A stretch of DNA of 64,000 nt, taken from contig NZ_VFQF01000001.1 of NCBI RefSeq assembly GCF_006717145.1, positions 1,798,001 to 1,862,000 of the forward strand. Reading direction: 5' to 3'. Of the stretch, positions 41,764 through 49,752 are shown piece by piece. The stretch is from Humibacillus xanthopallidus. Lineage in GTDB: Bacteria; Actinomycetota; Actinomycetes; Actinomycetales; Dermatophilaceae. The number at the start of each line of letters is the position of its first letter. Within the stretch, counting starts at the first letter, position 1. Under the pieces are notes generated by a model. That model worked only from the letters and a program-made list of their open reading frames with translations, was not told where the DNA came from and searched no databases. The position numbers and the translations under genes were made by a program.

Positions 41764-44700
41764 ATGGTCATCGGCCCCATCCCGCAGGACCCGCACGTAG
41801 GCTCATCCTTCTCCCGGCGCAGGTTCATCACCATGGGGGCCCTGCTGACCGCGGGCGCTGCCCTTCCGTGGACCGCAGCCACGGCGTCCGCAGCGCCGGG
41901 AGCCCCCGATGCCGCAGAGGCGGCGGGCTTTGCCCGCGCCTTCAGCAAGCCCCCCACCTCCTACGGAGCACGCTTCCGCTGGTGGTGGCCGTGCGGCAAC
42001 GTCGACCCCGCCGAGGTCGCCAAGGAGGTCGACGCCGCAGCCGACGCCGGCTTCGCCGGGCTCGAGATCGCGGACGTGCACCACAGCATCCCGAAGGGAC
42101 GACTCGACCCCGAAGCCCACGGCTGGGGCACCGCCCCCTGGGTCGCGGCCGTCACCGCGGCGCTGCGACAGGCGCAGCGTCGCGGCATCACGATCGACCT
42201 GACGATCGGCCCCTCGTGGCCCGCCGCCGTGCCGACCGTCACCCCCGACGACATCGCGGCCTCGAGCGAGCTCGCCCACGGGCTGGCCGCGGTCGCTGCC
42301 GGTGCGACCTACGACGACGTCGTTCCTGCTCCCGTCGTTCCTGCAGCGAAGGGCGCGACCTCGGCCCAGCTCATCGGCGTGCACGCCGCCAAGGTCATCG
42401 CGCCCCCGCCCCGCGCCGGCCAGCCCTCCACGATCGAGCAGGCCTCCGTCGTCGACCTCACCGCCTCGGTGCACGACGGGCGCCTCACCTGGACCGCGCC
42501 CCCGACCGGGTCCTGGGTGATCCTCAGCTACTGGCAGAGGGGGTCGGGGCAGGAGCCCGAGGCCGGTCCGCACACCTCACCCACGGCATACGTCGTCGAC
42601 CACTTCAGTGCAGCGGGCACGACGGCGGTCACGGACTTCTGGGAGCAGCGGATCCTCACGCCCGAGCTGCGCCGCCTCCTCGCCTCGGCTGGGAACACGC
42701 TCTTCGAGGACTCCCTCGAGATCGAGACGACCGCCACCCTGTGGACCCCCGGCCTGCTCGACGTGTTCCGCTCACGCATGGGCTACGACCTCTACCCATG
42801 GCTGCCGGTCATCATCGAGCAGAAGGAGAAGTACCTCTACGTCTTCGCCGGCGACACGACGAACAAGGTCCGTGACGACGTCGCCCAGTGCCTCAGCGAC
42901 CTCTACGCCGAGCACCACCTGCTCCCGCTGCGTGCATGGGCTCACGACCTGGGGCTCGAGCTGCGCGTCCAGGGATACGGCCTCGAGACCGACTCCATCT
43001 ACGAAGCGGCTCTGTTCGACCAGCCGGAGAGCGAGTCACTCGGGTTCAAGAACCTCGACGACTACCGTGCGCTGAGCGGCGGCCGAGACATGGGCGGCCG
43101 GTCGATCCTGTCGTGCGAGGCCGCCGCCTATGCCAACGGCGCCTACAACACGACGTGGAACAAGGCGCTCCAGACGCTCGGCAGCATCTACGCAGGCGGC
43201 GTCAACCAGGCTGTCCTGCATGGCTTTTCGTATGCCGATGCCCCGGGCGCCGCATGGCCGGGATTCGCCGCGTTCTCTCCCTACTACAACAACGCCGTCG
43301 GCTACGGCGAGGCGTGGGGCCCTCGCCAGCCGATGTGGCGGCACGTCACCGACGTCGCCGACCACCTGCGACGCACCCAGTTCGCCCTCCGTGCCGGCGT
43401 GAACCGGGCCGACCTGGCGTGGTACCGCCAGAAGGGCTGGACTGCCACCGGCATCGGGGTCGGTTGGGGAACCAACGTCGCCATCGGCCTCGGCTGGACC
43501 TACGGCTTCATCACTGCGCCCCTCCTCGGGCTCGACTCGGCGCAGGTCCGTGGCGGGCGGCTGGCGCCGGACGGACCGGCCTACAAGGCGATCATCATCG
43601 AGGGCGACAGGTTCCGAGGGAACGTCAGCTCGCTGCAGGTCCAGGGCGCGACCGAGCTCCTGCGACTGGCTCGAGCAGGTCTGCCGATCGTCTTCGTCGG
43701 CGACTGGAGCGCCGCCCTGGCGACCGGCCTCCCCCAGGGCGACGAGGACGCCCGGGTGCGCGACCTCGTCGCGCAGCTGCGTGCGCTTCCGGTCGTCCGC
43801 ACGGTGGGCATCGCTGACGACATCCCGAAGGCACTTGCCGAGCTGGGCGTCGAGCGGGCCGTCGAGCACGAGCAGTCGACCCTCATGCACGTCCAGCGGT
43901 TCGTCGCAGACACGGGTGCGCAGAGCCCGGACCGCCGCAAGGGCATCGACGTGTTCTACCTCGCCAACGCCCGGCATGCGGAGAACCGCAAGATCGTCCG
44001 CGTCGAGCAGGACGTGTGGCTGACCGCGTCCAGCTCGGGCATGGTCCCGTACGGGTTCGACACGTTCACCGGCGAGGTCGAGCCGATCGCGATCTACGAG
44101 GTCGACGGGCAACGCATCCGGATCCGCGTGGCTCTGGGCCCCGCGGAGGGCATGGTCGTGGCCCTCGCGCCACCCAAGCTGCTCGGCGGGCCGACGCTCG
44201 CCGCACCGGCGCTCGGCACGGATGCCGCCACCATCTCCTACGTCGACGGCAAGCTCGCTGCCCGCGCCACCACCGGCGGCACGTACACCACGGTGCTGGC
44301 TGATGGCCGGGCACGCCGCACGACGGTCCCTGCCGTGCCCGCGCCCGTGCCGCTGGCGCAGTGGGAGCTCTCCCTCGAGGACTGGCAGCCGGGTTCGTCC
44401 GCGACCGAGACCATCGTCACCACACGCACCACTGTGTTCGACGGCCTCAAGCCCTGGACGAGCGTGCCCGGGCTCGAGGACGTGTCCGGCGTCGGGCACT
44501 ACACGGCGGTGGTCGAGCTCGCTGACTCGTGGAACGGAGTCGGCGCCTACCTCGACCTCGGGGCGGTGTTCGACACCTTCCGAGTGCGGGTCAACGGGAG
44601 CGACGTCCCGACCCGGTCGGTGCTCTCGACGCGCGTCGATCTCGGGACAGCGCTGAATTCCGGCCGCAACGTCATCGAGGTGGAGGCCCCGTCCACCCTC

Positions 44701-44811
44701 TTCAACCGCCTCCGGACGGTGAACCCGACGGTGTTCGGGTCGAGCAGCCGCCAGGCGTACGGGCTCGTCGGACCCGTGACCATCACGCCGTACCGGGACG
44801 TCCTCGTCTGA
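41764..44811 (+). CDS. Tat-exported GH106-like glycoside hydrolase (alpha-L-rhamnosidase type)
   Basis: A 1015-residue secreted enzyme. The twin-arginine signal SRRRFITMGALLTAGAALP lies at about residues 17-35. The mature protein opens with RFRWWWPCGNVDPAEVAKEVDAAADAGFAGLEI, typical of GH106, and continues with DFWEQRIL, LFEDSLEIETTATLWTPGLLDVFRSRMGYD, LRVQGYGLETDSIYEA and SCEAAAYANGAYNTTWNKALQTLGSIYAGGVNQAVLHGFSY. The C-terminal 200 residues form beta-sandwich domains. GGAGG precedes ATG 41764; I reject ATG 41728 inside the operator. GH106 enzymes remove rhamnose from pectic or glycoside substrates; the exact sugar is inferred. Confidence 0.75.
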   Translation: MVIGPIPQDPHVGSSFSRRRFITMGALLTAGAALPWTAATASAAPGAPDAAEAAGFARAFSKPPTSYGARFRWWWPCGNVDPAEVAKEVDAAADAGFAGLEIADVHHSIPKGRLDPEAHGWGTAPWVAAVTAALRQAQRRGITIDLTIGPSWPAAVPTVTPDDIAASSELAHGLAAVAAGATYDDVVPAPVVPAAKGATSAQLIGVHAAKVIAPPPRAGQPSTIEQASVVDLTASVHDGRLTWTAPPTGSWVILSYWQRGSGQEPEAGPHTSPTAYVVDHFSAAGTTAVTDFWEQRILTPELRRLLASAGNTLFEDSLEIETTATLWTPGLLDVFRSRMGYDLYPWLPVIIEQKEKYLYVFAGDTTNKVRDDVAQCLSDLYAEHHLLPLRAWAHDLGLELRVQGYGLETDSIYEAALFDQPESESLGFKNLDDYRALSGGRDMGGRSILSCEAAAYANGAYNTTWNKALQTLGSIYAGGVNQAVLHGFSYADAPGAAWPGFAAFSPYYNNAVGYGEAWGPRQPMWRHVTDVADHLRRTQFALRAGVNRADLAWYRQKGWTATGIGVGWGTNVAIGLGWTYGFITAPLLGLDSAQVRGGRLAPDGPAYKAIIIEGDRFRGNVSSLQVQGATELLRLARAGLPIVFVGDWSAALATGLPQGDEDARVRDLVAQLRALPVVRTVGIADDIPKALAELGVERAVEHEQSTLMHVQRFVADTGAQSPDRRKGIDVFYLANARHAENRKIVRVEQDVWLTASSSGMVPYGFDTFTGEVEPIAIYEVDGQRIRIRVALGPAEGMVVALAPPKLLGGPTLAAPALGTDAATISYVDGKLAARATTGGTYTTVLADGRARRTTVPAVPAPVPLAQWELSLEDWQPGSSATETIVTTRTTVFDGLKPWTSVPGLEDVSGVGHYTAVVELADSWNGVGAYLDLGAVFDTFRVRVNGSDVPTRSVLSTRVDLGTALNSGRNVIEVEAPSTLFNRLRTVNPTVFGSSSRQAYGLVGPVTITPYRDVLV

Positions 44812-44848
44812 TCACGTCGCTTCGCGCCACCACCTGGAGAAGGCGGAA

Positions 44849-44880
44849 CGGCGGCTCGGACCGTGAGGTCCGAGCCGCCG
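44849..44880. terminator. Bidirectional hairpin terminator
   Basis: CGGCGGCTCGGACC pairs with GGTCCGAGCCGCCG around GTGA (14 perfect pairs). It sits between the convergent glycoside hydrolase and small secreted protein genes. Confidence 0.85.
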
Positions 44881-44907
44881 TCTGGTTTCCCCGAGAAGAG
44901 GTGTGTC

Positions 44908-45123
44908 TCAGCAGAACGACTTGGCGGTCGCGTTCTTGGCCTGTCCCCCACCGAGGGCCTGGACGAGCTGCCCGACGTTGTCGAACCCGGCCACCCCGCC
45001 GCTGTTGACGGTCTTGTGCACCTGGCCGAAGCACGCGGCGTCAGCGGGCGCGGCACTGGCGGTGCCCGCGAAGCCGAGCATGCCGAGGGCTGCGATGGAC
45101 ACCGTGGCGAGAATGCGCTTCAT
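44908..45123 (-). CDS. Small secreted protein
   Basis: A 71-residue precursor. The signal peptide is MKRILATVSIAALGMLGFAGTASA with an AxA cleavage site. The 47-residue mature peptide has one Cys near its start (AACFGQVHKTVN) and one as the last residue (KSFC), which could form a single disulfide. It resembles short secreted proteins seen in other actinobacteria, but I know of no function. GAAGGGATGTCAC precedes ATG 45123. Confidence 0.72.
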   Translation of the reverse strand: MKRILATVSIAALGMLGFAGTASAAPADAACFGQVHKTVNSGGVAGFDNVGQLVQALGGGQAKNATAKSFC

Positions 45124-45204
45124 GTGACATCCCTTCTCTTGGTGGGTGCGGGTTCACCCATCGCCACTTCTTCCGTGCGAAGGAGGCGTTTGGATGCACG
45201 CGGA

Positions 45205-46020
45205 TCACTTTTCTTTTTCGGGCCCTCGGACGCGTCCGCTGCGGACGGCTTCGGCGCCCTCGAGCGCCGCCCCTTCGGTATGCCGTCCGCCTCCTGTGCC
45301 GGACGGCATACCTCCTCGTCGGGCTCGGTCACGGGGTGGGCCCGCGGCCGCCGCGGCGACCGCCTCGATACCACCGACGATGGTGTCGAGCCCGAGCCGG
45401 TAGTAGGCCTCCCCACCCACCGAGGCGGCGAGCGGCACGGAGGCCGCGCGCACGTTGGGGAAGTCGCTCGGCTCCAGGCTGCCGAGCGACGCCTGCAGCG
45501 CTTGTCGGGCGGAGGCCGACGTGGCTGCGTCGGCAGGGGGCTGCGGTTCGTACTCCACGAGGCCCACGACGCCCTGCACCGACTGCTGGACCACCATCAC
45601 GGACACTGTCGGATCCAGCCCCGCCAACCGGAGGCAGTCGAGCATGCTCTCCAGAGCGGTCAGGAAGTTCGGCAGGGGCACGACGCGCTCGATGACCAGC
45701 CGGCCCATCCACGGGTGTGCGTGCAGCAGCTCGACCAGGGCGACGAGCACTCCGCGATAGCGGTCCTGCCAGCCGCCGCCGGCGGCGTCGGTGAACTCTG
45801 CGTCGCGGATGACCTGCTCAGCCATGGCCCCCACGAGTGCGTCCTTGTCGGAGAAGTGCCAATACAGCGCCATGGGAGTGACGCCGAGCTCCCGCGCGAG
45901 CCGGCGCATGGACACTGCCGACTGCCCCTCGGCATCTGCGAGAGCCACCGCAACCGCCACGATCCGAGCCGGTGACAGGGGCGAGCGAGATGCGGCGTCT
46001 GAGGTCGAAACTCGCTTCAC
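45205..46020 (-). CDS. TetR-family regulator with read-through C-terminal tail
   Basis: A 271-residue TetR protein. The helix-turn-helix (SPARIVAVAVALADAEG, SMRRLARELGVTPMALYWHFSDKDAL) occupies residues 15-62; the rest resembles the TetR C-terminal ligand domain up to about residue 235. The last 35 residues (GGMPSGTGGGRHTEGA...) are translated from the palindrome at 45277-45312 and look like a non-conserved extension. GTG 46020 follows a TATAGT box by seven bases. It is divergent from a hydrolase gene with two operator-like dyads between them, and probably represses both. Confidence 0.85.
   Translation of the reverse strand: MKRVSTSDAASRSPLSPARIVAVAVALADAEGQSAVSMRRLARELGVTPMALYWHFSDKDALVGAMAEQVIRDAEFTDAAGGGWQDRYRGVLVALVELLHAHPWMGRLVIERVVPLPNFLTALESMLDCLRLAGLDPTVSVMVVQQSVQGVVGLVEYEPQPPADAATSASARQALQASLGSLEPSDFPNVRAASVPLAASVGGEAYYRLGLDTIVGGIEAVAAAAAGPPRDRARRGGMPSGTGGGRHTEGAALEGAEAVRSGRVRGPEKEK
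45277..45312. repeat. Intergenic-type palindrome inside the tetR 3' end
   Basis: GGTATGCCGTCCG (45277-45289) and CGGACGGCATACC (45300-45312) form 13 perfect pairs. The same core flanks orn and the hydrolase gene. Confidence 0.8.
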
Positions 46021-46027
46021 ACCTCCG

Positions 46028-46067
46028 ACTATACGGCGTATGGTCAGAAGGAATCCTATACGCCGTA
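46028..46067. promoter_or_regulatory. TetR operator pair in divergent promoter region
   Basis: TATACGGCGTAT (46030-46041) and TATACGCCGTA (46057-46067) are each near-palindromic and are reverse complements of each other. The first covers the TATAGT box of the tetR gene. Confidence 0.65.
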
Positions 46068-46089
46068 CATGTCATGAGAGGGGGTTGTG

Positions 46090-47262
46090 ATGGTCGGCTA
46101 CGTGGCGACCGTCGTCATCGTCACCGCGGGCATGCTGCTGTCGATCGCCCCGCTGGCTCGGTCTGGCGCCTGGGGCACGGCGAGCTGGCTCCTCAGCGCA
46201 CTCGTCAACGAGTCTCCGTCGCTCGGGTTCGTCTACCTGTGCCTCGCCACCACGCCGGCGCTGTTCTCGGACGAGCCTCCCGGGCCGGAGGTGGTCGCGT
46301 GGTTCCTGCTCGGATGTGCCAGCTTCCTCGGCGCGCCGGTGCTCCTCTCCAGGAGCTTTCGTGCTCGCGATGTCCTGGACAGGGCCCTGGGCGAGGCCTT
46401 GGGCGACGGCCCCGGCGGTAGTCTCGGCGATGGCCATCTCCAGCCTGGCCACGGCGCTCCTGCTCTGCCGTCGACCTGGCGCCGGCGGCCGCCCTGGTTG
46501 AGGATCGCCGTGCTCCCGGTGCCCGTCCTCCCCCGCGGGGTGCGCGTCAGGCGGAGGTTGCGATACGGGCCCTCTCACCGTCAGCGACTCGATCTCTACC
46601 GCGCCAGCGGCAGTGGCACCAGCACCGGGAGACCGATCCTCATCCACCTGCACGGCGGCGGATTTCGGACCGGCCGCAAGAGCGTGTACGCCCGGCCCCT
46701 GCTGCACGCGTTCGCCCGACACGGCTGGGTGTGCGTCAGCGCCAGCTACCGACTCCGCCCCGCGCGTTACCCGGACATCCTCTCCGACGTCAAGCGCGTC
46801 ATCGTGTGGTCGAAGGAGCACGCAGCCGACATCGGCGCAGACCCGCAGCGCATCGTTCTTGCCGGCAGCTCTGCCGGGGCTCACCTCGCCCTCACCGCCG
46901 CCCTCACGGCAGACCTGCCGGCCTTCCAGCCCGGCTTCGAGAGCAACGACACCGGGGTCGCCGCAGCGGTGGGGTTGTACGGCTACTACGGAGGCGTGGA
47001 CAGCGACGGGCCGCCGTCGCGGCCGGCCGACTACGCCCACCCGGCAGCGCCGCCGGTGATGATCGTCCATGGCGACCAGGACACCCTGCTACCTCCGCGG
47101 GCGGCTGCGCATCTTGCGGACACCCTCCGGGCCACGCCTCGCAACCCGGTGGTCTACGCCCAGCTCCCCGGTGCGCAGCACACCTTCGACCTGCTCCACT
47201 CCCTCCGGTTCGAGCTCGTCATCGACGCCCTCTGGACCTTCTGCACACGCGTGACCCGCTGA
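46090..47262 (+). CDS. Membrane-anchored alpha/beta hydrolase (HSL-like)
   Basis: A 390-residue protein. Three hydrophobic segments occupy about residues 1-105. The catalytic domain has the oxyanion motif ILIHLHGGGFRTG, the nucleophile elbow VLAGSSAGAHLALT (GxSxG), an Asp in MIVHGDQDTLLPP and a His in LPGAQHTFDLL, giving a full triad as in the hormone-sensitive-lipase group of esterases. GAGAGGGGG precedes ATG 46090 (a GTG one codon earlier is possible). It is controlled by the divergent TetR gene. The substrate may be a carboxylic ester at the membrane face. Confidence 0.83.
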   Translation: MVGYVATVVIVTAGMLLSIAPLARSGAWGTASWLLSALVNESPSLGFVYLCLATTPALFSDEPPGPEVVAWFLLGCASFLGAPVLLSRSFRARDVLDRALGEALGDGPGGSLGDGHLQPGHGAPALPSTWRRRPPWLRIAVLPVPVLPRGVRVRRRLRYGPSHRQRLDLYRASGSGTSTGRPILIHLHGGGFRTGRKSVYARPLLHAFARHGWVCVSASYRLRPARYPDILSDVKRVIVWSKEHAADIGADPQRIVLAGSSAGAHLALTAALTADLPAFQPGFESNDTGVAAAVGLYGYYGGVDSDGPPSRPADYAHPAAPPVMIVHGDQDTLLPPRAAAHLADTLRATPRNPVVYAQLPGAQHTFDLLHSLRFELVIDALWTFCTRVTR

Positions 47263-47299
47263 CGTATGCCGTCCGGCGGACTCAGCGGGACGGCATACG
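47263..47299 (+). terminator. Palindrome immediately after the hydrolase stop
   Basis: CGTATGCCGTCC (47263-47274) and GGACGGCATACG (47288-47299) form 12 perfect pairs, starting at the base after TGA. Confidence 0.65.
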
Positions 47300-47301
47300 T
47301 G

Positions 47302-47382
47302 CTCGTCGGGCTCACCGGACTCGTCGGGCTCACCGGACTCAGCGGACTCAGCGGACTCAGCGGACTCAGCGGACTCAGCGGG
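47302..47382. repeat. 9-bp minisatellite
   Basis: Nine consecutive 9-mers of the type CTCAGCGGA, with CTCACCGGA and CTCGTCGGG variants alternating at the left. It follows the palindrome and is intergenic. Confidence 0.85.
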
Positions 47383-47516
47383 ACGACATACCGGCTCGTC
47401 GGCGGGACGTCACGGGCGATTTGTCGTATCAGGCTGACGGCGTGGCCGCTCCGATGGACCATGGAGACACTCACGACTCGCTCAGGGGCGTGTCGGCAAG
47501 CCCCGAGGAGGCGGGC

Positions 47517-48317
47517 ATGACCGGTTTCGACAAGGACCTCGACAAGGGCGACCAGTCGGAGGAGGTCGTCACACCGGACCTGCCCTTCGACGACGACTGG
47601 GACTGGAAGCCCGGTGACCGCGACATCGTCGTGCGCGGACCGAACCAGAGCGTGCCCAAGGCCCGCGCCTACACGAAGTACGACCCGCCGGGCATGTGCT
47701 GCCAGTTCGTCTGGAACTGCATCGCCGCACCCCGCAGCTTCGGCCTCGCCGACGCGAACGCCGCGTGGAACCGCTCGAAGAACCGGCGGGGTGACCAGAG
47801 CCCACCTCCCGGGGCCCCCGTCTACTGGGCCGGAGGGAAGCACGGGCACATCGCGATCTCCGTCGGTGGCGGGTCGGTGCGCTCGACCGACTGGCCCGTC
47901 AAGGGCCAGGTGGGCGACGTCAAGATCTCGCGGATCACGTCGGCGTGGGGCATCACCTACCGCGGGTGGTCCACCGACTGGGCCGGCGTTCCGATCCCCG
48001 GCATCGGCGGCGCCCCGACCATCGCCGGCAAGCTCGGCACGATCGACGACGAGGCGATCCGTCCGGGCAAACGCAACGACCATGTCCGCCGCTTCAACGC
48101 GGCCCTCTGGTCCTCGATGCCGGCCGACTACCGTGCGGCGCACCAGAAGGAGTGGATGAGCGAAGCGTCCGACCTCTACGGCCCGGTCAGCCAGGAGGTC
48201 TGCTACGACAAGTACGCGATGCTCAACAAGAAGGACCCCAAGAAGTGGCCGCTGCCGAGCAAGCCGGCCTGGCCCGGGCCGGGCCTCATCCGGCTGCTCG
48301 GCGGAACTGCCGACTGA
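47517..48317 (+). CDS. CHAP/NlpC-like cysteine amidase without signal peptide
   Basis: A 266-residue protein. After an acidic N-terminus (DKDLDKGDQSEEVVTPDLPFDDDWDW) comes a papain-like block: YDPPGMCCQFVWNCIAA (candidate Cys), PPPGAPVYWAGGKHGHIAISVGGGSVRSTD (candidate His), as in CHAP or NlpC/P60 peptidoglycan hydrolases. The last 75 residues (RRFNAALWSSMPADYRAAHQKEW, SQEVCYDKYAMLNKKDP) resemble a peptidoglycan-binding-like module. No signal peptide or lipobox is present, so release by lysis or another route would be needed. GAGGAGG precedes ATG 47517. Family assignment is by motif only. Confidence 0.65.
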   Translation: MTGFDKDLDKGDQSEEVVTPDLPFDDDWDWKPGDRDIVVRGPNQSVPKARAYTKYDPPGMCCQFVWNCIAAPRSFGLADANAAWNRSKNRRGDQSPPPGAPVYWAGGKHGHIAISVGGGSVRSTDWPVKGQVGDVKISRITSAWGITYRGWSTDWAGVPIPGIGGAPTIAGKLGTIDDEAIRPGKRNDHVRRFNAALWSSMPADYRAAHQKEWMSEASDLYGPVSQEVCYDKYAMLNKKDPKKWPLPSKPAWPGPGLIRLLGGTAD

Positions 48318-48325
48318 CCGTCAGC

Positions 48326-48577
48326 TCATCGCCGGCGGCGGAGGAACCCGATGACCACGACGGCGGCGACGGCCGCCGCGACGATTGCCGCGATGCGCTC
48401 GATGCGCAGCTCACCGTCAGGGGTGTGCGTCGCGGCGTCGAGCTTGAGCCGGAGGCCCTGCGCCTGACGCTGGGCGATGACCTGCGGCTGCGCGCGGTAG
48501 GCGAGCTCGTTGATGGTGCCCTCGAGACGGGCCCGCGTGGCCTGGATGTCCTGCTCGAGACGTGCGGTGTCACTCAT
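48326..48577 (-). CDS. DUF3618-family membrane protein
   Basis: An 83-residue protein: a soluble amphipathic helix (ARLEQDIQATRARLEGTINELAYRAQP), characteristic of DUF3618, then a C-terminal membrane helix (IAAIVAAAVAAVVVIGFL) and RRRR tail. Function unknown; the family often occurs with other small envelope proteins. GAAAGGACAAGC precedes ATG 48577. It converges with the CHAP-like gene nine bases away. Confidence 0.85.
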   Translation of the reverse strand: MSDTARLEQDIQATRARLEGTINELAYRAQPQVIAQRQAQGLRLKLDAATHTPDGELRIERIAAIVAAAVAAVVVIGFLRRRR

Positions 48578-48638
48578 GCTGGCTTGTCCTTTCGAGGGTC
48601 TGCGTCGACTCTACTGGGGGCTCATACCCCGTCACGTC

Positions 48639-49112
48639 TCAGTCGGCGATGCCGAGGTCGCGGCGCAGCTTGGCGACGTGTCCCGTGGCCTTGACGTTGT
48701 AGAAGGCGTGGCTGACGGTGCCGTCCTCGGCAACGACGAAGGTCGAGCGCAGCACCCCCTCGACGGTCTTGCCGTAGAGCTTCTTCTCGCCGAAGGCGCC
48801 GTAGGCACGGTGCACCGCGAGGTCGGTGTCGGACAGGAGCGTGATCGTCAGCTGGTCACGCTCGCGGAACTTCGCGAGCTTCGCCGGGGCGTCCTTGCTG
48901 ATGCCGAGCACCTCGTAGCCGTCGCGCCGGAGCGTCTCGATCGAGTCGCTGAAGTCGCAGGCCTGCTTCGTGCAGCCCGGGGTCATCGCCGCCGGGTAGA
49001 AGTAGACGATGACCTTGCGGCCGGCGAAGTCCGAGAGGCTCACGGTCTTGCCGGTGTCGTCGGTCAGGCTGAAGGCGGGCGCCTGGTCGCCGGGCTCGAG
49101 GCGAGAGGTCAT
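48639..49112 (-). CDS. bcp: Thioredoxin-dependent thiol peroxidase (Bcp/PrxQ)
   Basis: A 157-residue peroxiredoxin that reduces hydroperoxides. The active site is YFYPAAMTPGCTKQACDF, with peroxidatic Cys47 and a resolving Cys52 as in PrxQ. The usual AFSLTDDTGKTVSLSDFAGRKVIVYF and GVLRSTFVVAEDGTVSH are present. GAAGGAGCG before ATG 49112 fixes the start. Downstream of tRNA-Leu on the same strand. Confidence 0.93.
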   Translation of the reverse strand: MTSRLEPGDQAPAFSLTDDTGKTVSLSDFAGRKVIVYFYPAAMTPGCTKQACDFSDSIETLRRDGYEVLGISKDAPAKLAKFRERDQLTITLLSDTDLAVHRAYGAFGEKKLYGKTVEGVLRSTFVVAEDGTVSHAFYNVKATGHVAKLRRDLGIAD

Positions 49113-49174
49113 GGAACGCTCCTTCGGTGATGCGGACGGGAGACTGGCCGAGCCCACGAGAGCGTGGGCACGGA

Positions 49175-49258
49175 TGGTGCGGACGGCGGGACTCGAACCC
49201 GCACACCTAGGGCACAGGAACCTAAATCCTGCGTGTCTACCAGTTCCACCACGTCCGC
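49175..49258 (-). tRNA. tRNA-Leu (anticodon TAG)
   Basis: Class II tRNA on the minus strand: acceptor GCGGACG/CGTCCGC, anticodon stem CAGGA/TCCTG with loop TTTAGGT, a long variable arm (TGCCCTAGGTGT region) and T-arm CGGGTTCGAGTCCCG. CCA is encoded. Confidence 0.95.
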
Positions 49259-49308
49259 GAAGGTGCGCCCCCACTGTAGTTGGCGATACGTCGGCAGCGC
49301 CTTCGGGT

Positions 49309-49314
49309 TACCCT
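49309..49314 (+). promoter_or_regulatory. -10 box for leaderless ridA-like gene
   Basis: TACCCT, six bases, then GTG 49321. Confidence 0.55.
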
Positions 49315-49320
49315 CGGCGC

Positions 49321-49752
49321 GTGCGCCAGAACGTCGGGTCGGGCAGTCCGTGGGAGTCGGAGGTCGGCTACTCCCGCGCCGTGCGGGTCGGTGGGCTCGT
49401 GCACGTCGCCGGCACGACCGCGACGCGCGACGGCGTCGCTCAGGCCCCCGGAGACCCCTACGGTCAGGCCCGCGTCGCGCTCGAGATCATCGCGGCAGCG
49501 CTGACCGAGTGCGGCGCCTCGCTGTCGGACGTCGTGCGCACGCGCATCTACGTCACGGACATCGCTCACTGGGCCGAGGTCGGCCGCGCCCACGGCGAGG
49601 TGTTCGGCGACGTGCGGCCGGCCGCCACCATGGTGCAGGTGGCCGCGCTCATCTCCCCCGACCTGCTCGTCGAGATCGAGGCCGACGCCGTCGTCGCCGG
49701 TACTGACGCGACCGGCCGTGACGTGACCGGCCCCGACGTCACTCGACCCTGA
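49321..49752 (+). CDS. RidA-family protein
   Basis: A 143-residue member of the RidA/YjgF family, which deaminates reactive enamine/imine intermediates. Seen are WESEVGYSRAVRVGGLVHVAGTTA, GDPYGQARVALEIIAAALTECGA, VVRTRIYVTDIAHWAEVGRAHGEVFGDVRPAATMVQVAAL and DLLVEIEADAVV. The catalytic Arg region (RTRIYVTD) is kept. The final 15 residues (TDATGRDVTGPDVTRP) are extra and overlap the convergent oxidoreductase gene by 14 bases. GTG 49321 fits a leaderless start. Confidence 0.87.
   Translation: MRQNVGSGSPWESEVGYSRAVRVGGLVHVAGTTATRDGVAQAPGDPYGQARVALEIIAAALTECGASLSDVVRTRIYVTDIAHWAEVGRAHGEVFGDVRPAATMVQVAALISPDLLVEIEADAVVAGTDATGRDVTGPDVTRP

Noticed and set aside
47266-47520. Small gene encoding a Gly-Leu-Ser repeat protein
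   Set aside because: The frame is created by the 9-bp minisatellite, starts within the palindrome and has no ribosome site.
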